Source: an uncultured Flavobacteriaceae bacterium
Lineage (GTDB): Bacteria > Bacteroidota > Bacteroidia > Flavobacteriales > Flavobacteriaceae
Length of the DNA stretch: 64,000 bases
Assembly (NCBI GenBank): GCA_947497145.1
Contig: CANMFQ010000015.1
Coordinates: 36,469-100,468 of the forward strand
Direction of reading: 5' to 3'
Below, in pieces: positions 1 to 11,129 of this stretch. The stretch's first letter is position 1; each line of letters opens with the position of its first letter. The notes beneath the pieces were generated by a model. That model saw only the letters and a list, made by a program, of their open reading frames with translations. It was not told where the DNA came from and searched no databases. The translations under genes were made by a program, and so were the position numbers.

Positions 1-1001
1 ATCCATTTAATGGTAGGGCTGATTTAGAAAAAAAAATCATCCGTACACCATTAGAACCAGCAATCACCTACTCTGATGACCCTTTGCGTATGATGCGGGC
101 CATACGTTTTGCTACCCAACTAGAATTTGAAATAGCGTTAACATCATTACAAGCAATTACAGACAATAAAGAGCGGATAAAAATAATTTCAAAAGAGCGT
201 ATTGTAGACGAACTACATAAAATATTAGCTAGTAAAAAACCTTCAATAGGCTTTGCATTACTTCACAAAACAAAATTACTGCCCTATATTTTGCCAGAAT
301 TAGTAGCCCTACAAGGAATTGAAGAAATTGAAGGCCAGCGCCACAAAGACAATTTTTGGCATACACTAGAAGTGGTAGATAATATTGCAATGACCACTGA
401 CAACCTATGGCTACGTTGGTCTGCCTTATTACATGATATTGGCAAAGCACCAACAAAAAAGTTTCACAAAAAAATAGGATGGACCTTTCACGGACATGAG
501 TTTATTGGATCTAAAATGGTGTACAAACTCTTTAAGCGATTGCGCATGCCGCTGAATGACAAAATGAAATTTGTGCAAAAAATGGTACTCATGAGCTCAA
601 GGCCCATTGTTATAGCCGAAGATTTCACTACTGACTCTGCGGTTCGTAGATTAGTATTTGACGCTGGTGATCATGTTGATGATTTAATGACCCTTTGCGA
701 AGCCGATATCACTACAAAAAACGCTAAAAAGCAGAAAAAATATAAAAACAATTTCAAACTGGTTCGGCAAAAAATTAAGGAAGTTGAAGAACGTGATCAT
801 ATTCGAAATTTTCAACCGCCCGTTTCTGGCGAAGAGATCATGCGTACTTTCAACCTGAAACCATCCAAAGAAATCGGTATCATCAAAGACGCTATTAAAG
901 AAGCTATTCTTGAAGGCGAAATTGCCAATGAGTATGAAGAAGCGAGAGCATTTATGATAAAAAAAGGGCTCGCATTAGGTTTGTCTCAAGACAACGTATA
1001 A
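1..1001 (+). CDS. CCA-adding tRNA nucleotidyltransferase / polynucleotide adenylyltransferase family, 3' part
   Basis: The reading frame is open from the window edge (first full codon at base 3), so the true start and the nucleotidyltransferase head lie outside; about 332 residues are visible. The first stretch ends in DPLRMMRAIRFA, the signature that closes the catalytic region of class II CCA-adding and poly(A) polymerases. An HD phosphohydrolase domain follows: HRHKDNFWHT-type motif, then LLHDIGKAP about 145 residues in. Family members add or repair the CCA end of tRNA in the cytoplasm; the HD domain supplies phosphatase or phosphodiesterase activity. The internal ATG at base 84 lies inside the conserved motif and is not the start. 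The function call is from the family, because the active-site residues are not in view. Confidence 0.88.
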   Translation, partial: PFNGRADLEKKIIRTPLEPAITYSDDPLRMMRAIRFATQLEFEIALTSLQAITDNKERIKIISKERIVDELHKILASKKPSIGFALLHKTKLLPYILPELVALQGIEEIEGQRHKDNFWHTLEVVDNIAMTTDNLWLRWSALLHDIGKAPTKKFHKKIGWTFHGHEFIGSKMVYKLFKRLRMPLNDKMKFVQKMVLMSSRPIVIAEDFTTDSAVRRLVFDAGDHVDDLMTLCEADITTKNAKKQKKYKNNFKLVRQKIKEVEERDHIRNFQPPVSGEEIMRTFNLKPSKEIGIIKDAIKEAILEGEIANEYEEARAFMIKKGLALGLSQDNV

Positions 1002-1110
1002 TACCGATTTGCTCTCATAATAAACGGCTAATTCAAAAATGTCATATCTTTAGTAATACACTATTTTATAGTTTATCAATATATCGTTAAGTGGCACCTA
1101 AAAAAATTAA

Positions 1111-1151
1111 TCGCAAAAAAACCCACTTCATTAAAGTGGGTTTTTTTGCGA
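1111..1151. terminator. Bidirectional intrinsic terminator between the tRNA nucleotidyltransferase gene and gyrB
   Basis: A perfect 18-bp inverted repeat (1111-1128 and 1134-1151, core CCCACTT/AAGTGGG) with a 5-nt loop. It carries an A-run on its left arm and a T-run on its right arm, so it has a U-tract when read from either strand. It sits between two convergent genes and can stop both. Confidence 0.9.
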
Positions 1152-1171
1152 TATAAAGTTGTTGTAATTAC

Positions 1172-3235
<2,064 letters not shown>

Positions 3236-3433
3236 TCACATATAGTCTTAAGCTCGTTTTTAAACCTTGAAGTTATTAACATTTATTGTGAAAAAACCAA
3301 GATAAAGTAATGAACTTCATCTCAACATGATAAAAAATCGCCTCATAACGAATATTCCGCTTCAATGCTTCTCAATGAAATAAGACTGATACAAATAAAT
3401 TTAGAATAAAAAAGTCTAATCAACTCAACAAAA

Positions 3434-3455
3434 AACCCCGACATATATCGGGGTT
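3434..3455 (-). terminator. Intrinsic terminator of asnB
   Basis: 8-bp stem AACCCCGA/TCGGGGTT with a 6-nt loop. Read on the minus strand it is followed by a run of T residues (the A-run at 3429-3435 on the plus strand). It lies about 60 bases beyond the asnB stop. Confidence 0.85.
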
Positions 3456-3513
3456 AATGAACTAATTAAAATAAAAACTAATAAATAGAATCTATATGAT
3501 TTAAAAAAAACCA

Positions 3514-5181
3514 CTACTCATATGCTTCTTCATGCACATTAGCTACAGCTCTTCCTGACGGATCATTCATGTTCTTAAAAGCTTCATCCCACTCTAAAGC
3601 TATTTGCGTACTACAAGCTACAGATGCTTCTTGTGGCACACATAAAGCAGCCGCATCAGAAGGAAAATGTTGCTCAAAAATAGCACGGTAATAAAACTCT
3701 TCTTTTGAAGTAGGCGTCTGCACAGGAAATCTAAACTTAGCATTGGCTAATTGCTCATCACTTACCTCTGCATTTACAACTTCCTTTAAGGTATCAATCC
3801 AACTATAGCCAACACCATCAGAAAACTGTTCTTTTTGTCGCCAAGCAACGCTTTCGGGCAACATATCTTCAAATGCCTTACGCACTACCCATTTCTCCAT
3901 GCGCTCACCGTTAATCATTTTATCCTTTGGGTTTATACGCATGGCCACATCCATAAATTCCTTATCTAAAAATGGCACGCGCCCCTCAATACCCCAGGCT
4001 GCCAATGATTTATTTGCTCGCAGGCAGTCATACATGTGTAATTTACTTAATTTACGCACAGTTTCTTCATGAAACTCCTTATCATTTGGTGCTTTATGAA
4101 AATACAAATACCCACCAAACAACTCATCAGCTCCTTCACCAGACAAGACCATTTTAATCCCCATTGATTTAATTACCCTAGCCATCAAATACATTGGCGT
4201 AGAAGCACGAATAGTCGTTATATCATAGGTTTCAAGATTATATACCACATCTTTAATAGCATCTAAACCCTCTTGTATTGTAAATTTTATTTCATGATGT
4301 ACTGTACCAATATGATCTGCAACTTTTTGTGCTGCAGCCAAATCAGGAGACCCTTCCAACCCTACAGAAAAAGAGTGCAATTGCGGCCACCAAGCATCGG
4401 TTGTATCTCCAGTTTCAATTCTCTTTTGTGCATACTTTTTTGCAATTGCCGAAGTAACTGAAGAATCTAATCCTCCAGAAAGCAACACTCCATAAGGCAC
4501 ATCAGACATCAATTGCCTGTGTACTGCAGCTTCTAAAGCCTCTTTCACTTCTTGAATACTAGTTTCATTCTCCTTTACGGCATCATACTCCATCCAATCA
4601 CGAGTATACCATTTCTTAAGTTCCCCATCAGCACTATGCAAATAATGACCTGGAGGAAATAACTCAATTTTTGTACATGTACCTTCCAATGCTTTTAATT
4701 CTGAAGCTACATAAAAAGTACCATTTTGATCCCAACCCATATATAAAGGAATAATCCCCATATGATCACGAGCAACAAAATATTCGTCTTTCTCTGTATC
4801 ATAAATAGCAAAGCCAAAAATACCATTCATTTCATCTAAAAACGAAGCACCTTTTGCTTGATAAAGCGCCAAAATAACTTCACAATCAGATTCCGTTTTA
4901 AAATCATACGCACCTCCAAATTGAGCTCTAAGTTCTCTATGATTATATATTTCACCGTTAGCAGCCAAAATCAGCTTACCATCCGGACTCAATAAAGGCT
5001 GCTTACCAGACGCTGGATCAACAATTGCTAAACGCTCATGAGCCAAAATAGCCTTATCATCTGCATATATACCACTCCAATCTGGACCTCTATGACGTAT
5101 TTTTTTTGACATTTCAAGCAATTGAGGTCTCAAAACCTCAGTACTTTCTTTTACATCAAACGCACAAACAATTCCACACAT
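3514..5181 (-). CDS. asnB: Asparagine synthase B (glutamine-hydrolysing)
   Basis: Makes asparagine from aspartate, ATP and the amide of glutamine. The N-terminal Ntn glutaminase begins with the nucleophile Cys2 (MCGIV) and carries RHRGPD (29-34) and NGEIYNH (75-81). The synthetase domain has the PP-loop SGGLDSS (235-241) and a SGEGADE motif near 345. The length of 555 residues matches the bacterial AsnB class. The start is fixed by the need for Cys at position 2. The gene is monocistronic, with its own terminator downstream. It links to the nitrogen genes elsewhere in the window only through glutamine use, and I see no ACCCC-type site upstream. Confidence 0.96.
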   Translation of the reverse strand: MCGIVCAFDVKESTEVLRPQLLEMSKKIRHRGPDWSGIYADDKAILAHERLAIVDPASGKQPLLSPDGKLILAANGEIYNHRELRAQFGGAYDFKTESDCEVILALYQAKGASFLDEMNGIFGFAIYDTEKDEYFVARDHMGIIPLYMGWDQNGTFYVASELKALEGTCTKIELFPPGHYLHSADGELKKWYTRDWMEYDAVKENETSIQEVKEALEAAVHRQLMSDVPYGVLLSGGLDSSVTSAIAKKYAQKRIETGDTTDAWWPQLHSFSVGLEGSPDLAAAQKVADHIGTVHHEIKFTIQEGLDAIKDVVYNLETYDITTIRASTPMYLMARVIKSMGIKMVLSGEGADELFGGYLYFHKAPNDKEFHEETVRKLSKLHMYDCLRANKSLAAWGIEGRVPFLDKEFMDVAMRINPKDKMINGERMEKWVVRKAFEDMLPESVAWRQKEQFSDGVGYSWIDTLKEVVNAEVSDEQLANAKFRFPVQTPTSKEEFYYRAIFEQHFPSDAAALCVPQEASVACSTQIALEWDEAFKNMNDPSGRAVANVHEEAYE

Positions 5182-5426
5182 AATAATTTATTTTCTATTT
5201 ATTTGATGACAAATATCCGTTTATACTTTCAATTATAAAACATAAATAATCATATTAATTACAGTTTAAAACTATTTAAATCATTTTAGTTTCACAAACC
5301 AACATTCATACACAAATTACAGCAGAAATATTGCTATTCTGTAAGAAGTGCTAATTTTTACGACTTTTTGTTGGATGATATACGATTTACTTACTAATTT
5401 CATCCTTTAAATAAATAGACATTCTT

Positions 5427-5975
5427 ATGAAAAAAGTTTTTATGATCGCCTTCATGGCATTTACTATGGTATTTTCAGCAACAGCGGTTGCACAAAATTT
5501 TAGCGGACTAGACAAAAGTCCACTTGACATTGCCGCTTATCCTTCAAGCTACAAAGAGCCAAACAAGGTGGTTCGCATCACCTACGGTCGCCCACAGTTA
5601 AAAGGTCGCGAGCTCTCTACACTTGCTCCTAACGGAGAAGTATGGAGAACAGGAGCAAATGAAGCTCCTGAAATTACTTTTTACACTGATGTTAATTTTG
5701 GCGGAAAAGACATCAAAGCAGGAACGTATGCTTTACTAACCATTCCAGGAAAAAACGAATGGACAATTATTTTACACAATGCTATAAATCAATGGGGTGC
5801 TTACACCTATGATGAAAAAACTGATGTAGCTCGCGTTAAAGCTCCGGCAACTTCAAATGCTAAAAAATCTTTAGAAGCTTTTTCTATTGCATTCGAAAAG
5901 GCAGATGACAAGATTGAAATGGTTTTGGGATGGGACAAAACAAGAGTTACTGTACCAATTAAAGTAGCCATGTAA
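5427..5975 (+). CDS. DUF2911 domain protein, secreted
   Basis: 182 residues with a clear signal peptide (MKKVFMIAFMAFTMVFSATAVAQ). The mature part has features of the DUF2911 family: a VRITYGRPQLKGRE segment near 46-59, WRTGANEAPEITF near 73-85, and an AGTYALLTIPGKNEWTIILH stretch. Members are common, often abundant, periplasmic proteins of Bacteroidota with no assigned activity. The gene stands alone, followed by a strong terminator. No function is proposed. Confidence 0.85.
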   Translation: MKKVFMIAFMAFTMVFSATAVAQNFSGLDKSPLDIAAYPSSYKEPNKVVRITYGRPQLKGRELSTLAPNGEVWRTGANEAPEITFYTDVNFGGKDIKAGTYALLTIPGKNEWTIILHNAINQWGAYTYDEKTDVARVKAPATSNAKKSLEAFSIAFEKADDKIEMVLGWDKTRVTVPIKVAM

Positions 5976-6009
5976 CGATTAAACTCGTTAAAAACATACC
6001 AAATAGCAA

Positions 6010-6048
6010 TAATAAGGTCAAAATTAGTAACTAATTTTGACCTTATTA
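6010..6048 (+). terminator. Intrinsic terminator after the DUF2911 gene
   Basis: Perfect 18-bp inverted repeat (6010-6027 and 6031-6048) with a 3-nt loop, containing AAGGTCAAAATTAG, followed by CTTTTTA. The stem is AT-rich but long. Confidence 0.85.
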
Positions 6049-6138
6049 CTTTTTATTCCTCACCCAAACAACCACAAAAGCATAGCAAATAACCTCCTCG
6101 GCATTCTAAAAAACATGAAATGCCTAACTTATATATTG

Positions 6139-6166
6139 TTTGCATCAAACCAACATACTATCTTTG
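6139..6166 (+). promoter_or_regulatory. Promoter of the thrS-infC-rpmI-rplT operon
   Basis: -7 box TATCTTTG at 6159-6166 (consensus TAnnTTTG) with a -33 TTTG at 6139-6142, 16 bases apart; an ATTG at 6135-6138 would give a 20-base spacer. The expected start of transcription is near 6170-6174, about 15-20 bases before the thrS ATG. Confidence 0.7.
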
Positions 6167-6189
6167 CGCTCTTATTATAAGCTTTTACC

Positions 6190-8130
6190 ATGATTAAGAT
6201 TACTTTACCTGACGGCACTATAAAGGAATACAAAAAAGGGAGCACTGCTATGGATATTGCTATGAGCATTAGCGAAGGCTTGGCTCGTAACGTTATTTCT
6301 GCCAAATACAATGACACCATTGTTGAAACCGTAACACCTTTACATGAAGACGGTTCTTTGGTTTTGTATACATGGAGCAACCCCGAAGGCAAAAAAGCAT
6401 TTTGGCATTCTACCTCGCATATTGTAGCGCAAGCTATTGAAGAATTGTACCCTGGTGTAAAACTAACCATTGGACCAGCCATTGACAATGGTTTTTATTA
6501 CGATGTAGATTTACCATCAGGTAGCATTTCTGACAAAGACTTTCCAGCTATTGAAAAGAGAGCTATAGAAATTGCCCGTGGAAAACATGCATTCCGCATG
6601 CGATCGGTAACAAAGGCAGATGCTTTAGCCAAATATACAGCTGAAGGCAACGAATATAAGGTAGAACTTATTGAAAACTTAGATGATGGCACCATCACCT
6701 TTTGCGATCATGATTCTTTTACTGATTTATGTCGTGGTGGTCATATACCACACACCGGTTTTGTTAAAGCCATAAAAATACTAAGCGTGGCTGGCGCCTA
6801 TTGGCGCGGGGATGAGAACAAACCACAGCTCACTCGTGTTTACGGAATTTCATTTCCTAAACAGAAAGAACTTACAGAATACCTAGCATTATTAGAACAA
6901 GCCAAACAACGCGACCACAGAAAACTAGGAAAAGAACTAGAGTTATTTACTTTTTCACAAAAAGTAGGTCAAGGTCTTCCGTTATGGCTACCCAAAGGCG
7001 CTGCATTACGCGAGCGTTTAGAACAATTTTTGAAAAAAGCGCAAAAAAAGGCAGGCTACGAAATGGTAGCAACTCCACACATTGGACAAAAAGAACTTTA
7101 CGTTACTTCTGGTCACTATGAAAAATATGGTGCTGATAGTTTTCAACCTATAAACACCCCAAAAGAAGGCGAGGAGTTTTTACTTAAACCGATGAACTGC
7201 CCACATCATTGTGAAATTTTCAATCATCGCCCATTTAGCTACAGAGAATTACCAAAAAGATATGCAGAATTTGGCACGGTTTATCGCTACGAACAAAGCG
7301 GTGAACTACATGGTTTAACCCGAGTTCGTGGCTTTACGCAAGATGACGCACATATTTTTTGCACACCCGACCAACTAGACGAAGAATTTAAAAATGTAAT
7401 TGACCTATCATTATATGTATTAGGATCTTTAGGTTTTGACAATTTTACCGCGCAAGTATCGGTTCGTGATTTAAGCAAACCCGAAAAATATATTGGGTCC
7501 GTTGAAAATTGGGAAAAAGCAGAAAATGCAATCATCAATGCCGCAAAAGAAAAAGGACTATCATATGTCATTGAAAAAGGAGAAGCCGCTTTTTATGGCC
7601 CCAAATTAGATTTCATGGTAAAAGATGCACTAGGAAGAAGCTGGCAACTGGGCACTATTCAGGTAGATTACAACCTACCCGAGCGTTTCGACCTCACCTA
7701 TAAAGGCTCTGATAATGAATCACATAGACCAGTAATGATTCACCGCGCACCTTTTGGAAGCATGGAGCGTTTTATTGCACTTTTATTAGAGCATACTGGC
7801 GGTAATTTTCCATTATGGCTCATTCCAGAGCAGGCAATTATACTCCCGGTTAGCGAGAAACATGAAAAATATGCCGAAAAAGTTTTAAAATCACTAGAAA
7901 ATAACGAAATTCGCGCGCTTGTTGACAACAGAAGTGAGACTATAGGCAAGAAAATACGTGAGGCAGAAATGAATAAAATTCCATTTATGCTGATTGTTGG
8001 GGAAAACGACGAAACGGGCAATACCATTTCTGTTCGCCGACACGGAGGTGACGATTTAGGTGCAATTACTGTAAATAACTTTACAGACTTGGTGAATAAA
8101 GAAATAAATAGTACCTTAAAGTCGTTTTAA
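6190..8130 (+). CDS. thrS: Threonyl-tRNA synthetase
   Basis: Charges tRNA-Thr with threonine in the cytoplasm. Domains in order: TGS domain (about 1-60), N2 editing domain starting with the HSTSH motif (H73, H77), class II catalytic core with [13 protein letters not shown] (zinc-binding Cys) and motif 2 around [18 protein letters not shown], and a C-terminal anticodon-binding domain. The length of 646 residues is normal for full-length bacterial ThrRS with editing. It leads the operon thrS-infC-rpmI-rplT, with 31 bases to the infC start. Confidence 0.97.
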   Translation: MIKITLPDGTIKEYKKGSTAMDIAMSISEGLARNVISAKYNDTIVETVTPLHEDGSLVLYTWSNPEGKKAFWHSTSHIVAQAIEELYPGVKLTIGPAIDNGFYYDVDLPSGSISDKDFPAIEKRAIEIARGKHAFRMRSVTKADALAKYTAEGNEYKVELIENLDDGTITFCDHDSFTDLCRGGHIPHTGFVKAIKILSVAGAYWRGDENKPQLTRVYGISFPKQKELTEYLALLEQAKQRDHRKLGKELELFTFSQKVGQGLPLWLPKGAALRERLEQFLKKAQKKAGYEMVATPHIGQKELYVTSGHYEKYGADSFQPINTPKEGEEFLLKPMNCPHHCEIFNHRPFSYRELPKRYAEFGTVYRYEQSGELHGLTRVRGFTQDDAHIFCTPDQLDEEFKNVIDLSLYVLGSLGFDNFTAQVSVRDLSKPEKYIGSVENWEKAENAIINAAKEKGLSYVIEKGEAAFYGPKLDFMVKDALGRSWQLGTIQVDYNLPERFDLTYKGSDNESHRPVMIHRAPFGSMERFIALLLEHTGGNFPLWLIPEQAIILPVSEKHEKYAEKVLKSLENNEIRALVDNRSETIGKKIREAEMNKIPFMLIVGENDETGNTISVRRHGGDDLGAITVNNFTDLVNKEINSTLKSF

Positions 8131-8161
8131 AAATATATCGTTTAACTAAAAATATTAAGTC

Positions 8162-8716
8162 ATAGCAATTCGAAAAAGATTTAGGCCCCAACCTAGAAGG
8201 GAAAATAAAAACCCGCACAGAATTAACGAGAGAATAATTTCTCCCAACGTCCGGCTTGTTGGCGACAACATAGAAGTTGGTGTTTACCCATTGGCTGAAG
8301 CCATGGCGAAGTCAGAAGAACTAGGGTTAGATTTGGTTGAAATATCACCAAAGGCTGATCCGCCGGTATGTAAAATTATCGATTACAAAAAATTCCTTTA
8401 CGAGCAAAAGAAGCGCGAAAAGGTAATGAAAGCCAAAGCCTCAAAGGTGGTGGTTAAAGAAATTAGATTTGGTCCAAATACCGATGATCATGATTACGAG
8501 TTTAAAAAGAAACATGCTGAAAAGTTTTTAGCCGATGGCGCAAAACTAAAAGCTTATGTTTTCTTCAAAGGTCGTTCTATTGTGTATAAAGATCAAGGAG
8601 AAATATTATTGCTGCGTTTAGCATCAGAGCTTGAAGAACTAGGAAAGGTAGAACAAATGCCGCGTCTAGAAGGAAAGCGTATGACGATGTTCATCGCCCC
8701 AAAAACTAAAAAATAA
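8162..8716 (+). CDS. infC: Translation initiation factor IF-3, non-canonical AUA start
   Basis: IF-3 binds the 30S subunit, keeps subunits apart and checks the start codon. The conserved N-terminal segment [20 protein letters not shown] is encoded well upstream of the first ATG (8303) and of the TTG at 8291. Reading back to the in-frame stop at 8156-8158, the frame gives [16 protein letters not shown]-3 proteins of the family normally begin (M)AIR..RP, so the start is placed at ATA 8162 (184 residues). This fits the known use of rare start codons (AUU in E. coli) by infC, which lets IF-3 repress its own translation. ATT at 8168 is a less likely alternative. The C-terminal domain is complete ([18 protein letters not shown]). 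Confidence 0.92.
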   Translation: MAIRKRFRPQPRRENKNPHRINERIISPNVRLVGDNIEVGVYPLAEAMAKSEELGLDLVEISPKADPPVCKIIDYKKFLYEQKKREKVMKAKASKVVVKEIRFGPNTDDHDYEFKKKHAEKFLADGAKLKAYVFFKGRSIVYKDQGEILLLRLASELEELGKVEQMPRLEGKRMTMFIAPKTKK

Positions 8717-8735
8717 CGAACTCAGTTCGTTTTTT
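8715..8735 (+). terminator. Terminator-like hairpin at the infC stop codon
   Basis: 7-bp stem AACGAAC/GTTCGTT (8715-8721, 8725-8731) with a 3-nt loop, then a T-run to 8735. It begins on the infC stop codon and lies inside the thrS-infC-rpmI-rplT operon, so it is probably an attenuator or partial terminator that changes the ratio of infC to ribosomal protein transcripts. Confidence 0.6.
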
Positions 8736-8749
8736 AATAATTTACTGAG

Positions 8750-8774
8750 CGCTGCTTGCTTTTTGTAAGCAGCG
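8750..8774 (+). promoter_or_regulatory. Hairpin in the rpmI-rplT leader
   Basis: 8-bp perfect stem CGCTGCTT/AAGCAGCG (8750-8757, 8767-8774) with a 9-nt loop, 40 bases before rpmI. L20 represses its own operon by binding the leader in E. coli and Bacillus. Whether this hairpin is such a site is inference from position only. Confidence 0.4.
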
Positions 8775-8813
8775 TTTAGCATACTAAGTGAGATAAACAT
8801 AAACTAGGAGAAA

Positions 8814-9011
8814 ATGCCTAAACAGAAAACAAAATCTAGTGCCAAGAAGCGTTTTAAGCTTACTGGAACTGGTAAAATCAAAAGAAAGCACGCTTTTAAG
8901 AGTCACATTTTGACTAAAAAATCTAAAAAGCGCAAGCTAGCGTTAACACATGACACCTTGGTACACCAAGCAGATGTTAACAGTATTAAAGAACAATTAC
9001 GTTTAAAGTAA
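8814..9011 (+). CDS. rpmI: 50S ribosomal protein L35
   Basis: 65 residues, highly basic. [20 protein letters not shown] and [17 protein letters not shown] are typical of L35, a late-assembling large-subunit protein. The start follows AGGAG at 8806-8810, only 3 bases from the ATG. That is unusual, because most genes in this window lack any Shine-Dalgarno sequence. It is translated with rplT, as in most bacteria. Confidence 0.97.
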   Translation: MPKQKTKSSAKKRFKLTGTGKIKRKHAFKSHILTKKSKKRKLALTHDTLVHQADVNSIKEQLRLK

Positions 9012-9104
9012 TTATTCTAAATCGGTAAATTATTAACCCTGGAGTTGGGCAAAAATAAAAAGCACCATTAAAATTGGTCGCCCACTACAAAAACAATTTA
9101 AATT

Positions 9105-9449
9105 ATGCCAAGATCAGTAAATGCAGTAGCTTCAAGAGCCCGAAGAAAAAAGGTAATGAAGCAAGCCAAAGGTTACTTTGGGAGACGTAAAAACGTTTGG
9201 ACAGTAGCCAAAAATGCGGTTGAAAAAGCAATGTTGTATGCTTATAGAGACCGTAGAAATAAGAAAAGAAATTTTCGCGCTTTATGGATAACCCGTATTA
9301 ATGCAGGTGCCAGAATGCACGGAATGTCTTACTCGCAATTCATGGGTAAAGTAAAAGCTAACAACATCGAACTAAACCGTAAGGTTTTAGCCGATTTAGC
9401 AATGAACCACCCTGAAGCTTTTAAAGCGATCGTAGACCAAGTAAAATAG
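9105..9449 (+). CDS. rplT: 50S ribosomal protein L20
   Basis: 114 residues. The N-terminal basic extension [20 protein letters not shown] and the core [19 protein letters not shown] identify L20, which is essential early in 50S assembly and binds 23S rRNA. The 93-base gap after rpmI contains short nested complementarity (TGGGC 9046-9050 with GCCCA 9080-9084 around ACCA/TGGT) that could be part of feedback control by L20; that is speculative. It is the last gene of the operon. Confidence 0.97.
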   Translation: MPRSVNAVASRARRKKVMKQAKGYFGRRKNVWTVAKNAVEKAMLYAYRDRRNKKRNFRALWITRINAGARMHGMSYSQFMGKVKANNIELNRKVLADLAMNHPEAFKAIVDQVK

Positions 9450-9470
9450 ATTTTTTTAACATCTCACTTA

Positions 9471-9507
9471 AAAAAAATCCAGCTCAATTGAGCTGGATTT
9501 TTTTTTA
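9471..9507 (+). terminator. Intrinsic terminator of the rplT operon
   Basis: Palindrome 9471-9504 centred on TCCAGCTCAATTGAGCTGGA with flanking A and T runs. It serves thrS-infC-rpmI-rplT on the plus strand. The A-run also gives a U-tract to the convergent minus-strand lipoprotein gene. Confidence 0.9.
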
Positions 9508-9521
9508 ACAGCATATAACTG

Positions 9522-10133
9522 CTACAATTTAAAAAGCACACGCTTTACCAATGCTTCAAAATCAGCTCCATGTGAATTAAATACATTAACACCAAAAGTG
9601 GTATACTTTGATGTTATAATATATTGTGTGAAATACAAAAAAGACGCTTTGTGCTTTAACTTATATTTAATCTTAATATATTTTGACCGTTCCGTTTGTG
9701 TCATTTTCTCCTCTAAACGCTCGTACTCTACACCCAAACCTCCCCAACTATCGCGCAATTCACTAGACAGCAATCCTAAATATTGATTAGCATTTTGCTT
9801 GGAAAAATTCACGTACTCCCCTTCAACTATAAAAATAAAATCATTTTTATTCCCACTATTAGAAAAAACCATCCATTCTTTCTTATTAGCTTTAGCCAAA
9901 TCAATGAGGTTAGAAAAAACAAACGTCGAAGCTACTGTTTTTTCTACATAAAACTGGTAATCATCTTTCGCTAATTCTTGATAATCCTTTGGAAGAAGCA
10001 AAGTCCCATGAATAAAATCGATTCGATTTTCCTTATAATCTGCACTATTAAAATCTCCCGACTTATCTTTTGCGTTTTTACAACCGATCAGAAGAAAAAT
10101 CAAAAGTATATTTGCCGAATAACTAAATTTCAA
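9522..10133 (-). CDS. Hypothetical lipoprotein
   Basis: 203 residues. The N terminus is a lipoprotein signal (MKFSYSANILLIFLLIGC, lipobox LLIGC), so export and lipid anchoring are likely. The rest is a soluble alpha/beta-looking sequence without a motif I recognise. It starts 2 bases after the stop of the EF-hand gene, so the two are almost certainly co-transcribed, with the YjbQ gene ahead of them. No function can be given. Confidence 0.75.
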   Translation of the reverse strand: MKFSYSANILLIFLLIGCKNAKDKSGDFNSADYKENRIDFIHGTLLLPKDYQELAKDDYQFYVEKTVASTFVFSNLIDLAKANKKEWMVFSNSGNKNDFIFIVEGEYVNFSKQNANQYLGLLSSELRDSWGGLGVEYERLEEKMTQTERSKYIKIKYKLKHKASFLYFTQYIITSKYTTFGVNVFNSHGADFEALVKRVLFKL

Positions 10134-10135
10134 AA

Positions 10136-10408
10136 CTACACAGCTTTTATCTTCGCCACCGCAGCTTTAAATTCTTGCCAATCAATTTCTTCATCACCAT
10201 TTTTATCATAGCCATCAATTAACTTAGAACCAACAAGACCTCTAATAAATCCACTAATCTCAGCCTGCTTAAGCAATTTCACAATTTCGCTCTTTTTTAG
10301 CTTTCCGCTACTGTCGGCATCAAAGAAACTGAATGCCGCCTCAGGGGTATCAAAATGATTGGTAATTACAATTTGTATTTTGTTTAAAATAGTTTCTTCA
10401 GTTGTCAT
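10136..10408 (-). CDS. Small EF-hand calcium-binding protein
   Basis: 90 residues without a signal peptide, so probably cytoplasmic. It has two EF-hand-like loops: DADSSGKLKKSE (about 30-41) and DKNGDEEIDWQE (about 69-80). Both have acidic or oxygen ligands at positions 1, 3, 5 and 12, with G at 6 and I/L at 8, as in canonical loops. The pair spacing is that of an EF-hand dimer module. The gene lies in a minus-strand run, 43 bases after the YjbQ gene and 2 bases before the lipoprotein gene. Calcium binding is inferred from the motif; the biological role is unknown. Confidence 0.8.
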   Translation of the reverse strand: MTTEETILNKIQIVITNHFDTPEAAFSFFDADSSGKLKKSEIVKLLKQAEISGFIRGLVGSKLIDGYDKNGDEEIDWQEFKAAVAKIKAV

Positions 10409-10451
10409 AAAATATAGCTTATGGTTTATTGCATAAAGTTATGAAAACAGA

Positions 10452-10874
10452 TTAAATCCCCATTACCGTTAGTACCAATTTTCTACCTGTAGCATTATTT
10501 CGATGCTCACATAAATAAACCCCTTGCCAAATACCCATATTCAATCGTCCTTTGGTAATAGGAATTTGTACAGAAGCCCCCATCAAAGAAGCTTTAATAT
10601 GCGCAGGCATATCATCTGACCCTTCATAGGTGTGTTTATAATAGGATGCATTTTCAGGAACCATTACATTGAGATGACTTTCAAAATCTGCACGTACCGT
10701 TGGATCTGCATTTTCATTTATCGTTAAACTTGCTGATGTATGTTGTATAAATACCTGCAGCATGCCTGCCTGTATCTTTTCTATTTCAGGAATAACTTCT
10801 AGAATTTCATCAGTAATTAAGTGATACCCTCTCGTATAAGGTCTTAATCGCAATTCTTTTTGATATAGCAACAT
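10452..10874 (-). CDS. YjbQ/UPF0047 family protein
   Basis: 140 residues, the full length of the UPF0047 (YjbQ) family. The conserved segments are HTSASL (45-50), NENADPTV (53-60), GIWQG and a C-terminal HRNNATGR. Family members form compact trimers; some are annotated as secondary thiamine-phosphate synthase because of weak activity in E. coli. The true substrate is not settled. It is the first gene of a likely three-gene minus-strand operon. Confidence 0.88.
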   Translation of the reverse strand: MLLYQKELRLRPYTRGYHLITDEILEVIPEIEKIQAGMLQVFIQHTSASLTINENADPTVRADFESHLNVMVPENASYYKHTYEGSDDMPAHIKASLMGASVQIPITKGRLNMGIWQGVYLCEHRNNATGRKLVLTVMGI

Positions 10875-11102
10875 TTTAATAGGTATTTAATGAATATCGA
10901 ATATACCAAAACCTTTACTTAGTTTAAGACAAATTCTAGTAGTTAAAAAACAAACTACTAAACACTTTAAACAACCAATCCTTTAAAAAACTAAAGTCAT
11001 TTTGCATCCCTCTAATTCTGATTATTTTCATCACCAATCAAAATTTCACATAATTTCTTTGCAAAACCTCAAACCACAAGGCATAATTAAAAGAAGAATA
11101 AA

Positions 11103-11110
11103 TACCTTTG
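11103..11110 (+). promoter_or_regulatory. Candidate -7 box for the HAD phosphatase gene
   Basis: TACCTTTG, an exact TAnnTTTG match, 20 bases upstream of the ATG at 11130. No clear -33 element is seen. Confidence 0.5.
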
Positions 11111-11129
11111 ACCTTGAAAAACTAACCGC

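Noticed and set aside
6129..6488. 119-residue minus-strand frame at the thrS start
   Set aside because: It overlaps the thrS promoter and TGS domain on the opposite strand and has no family features.
8291..8302. TTG 8291 or ATG 8303 as the infC start
   Set aside because: Both would delete about 43 to 47 residues of the conserved IF-3 N-terminal domain, which is clearly encoded upstream in frame.
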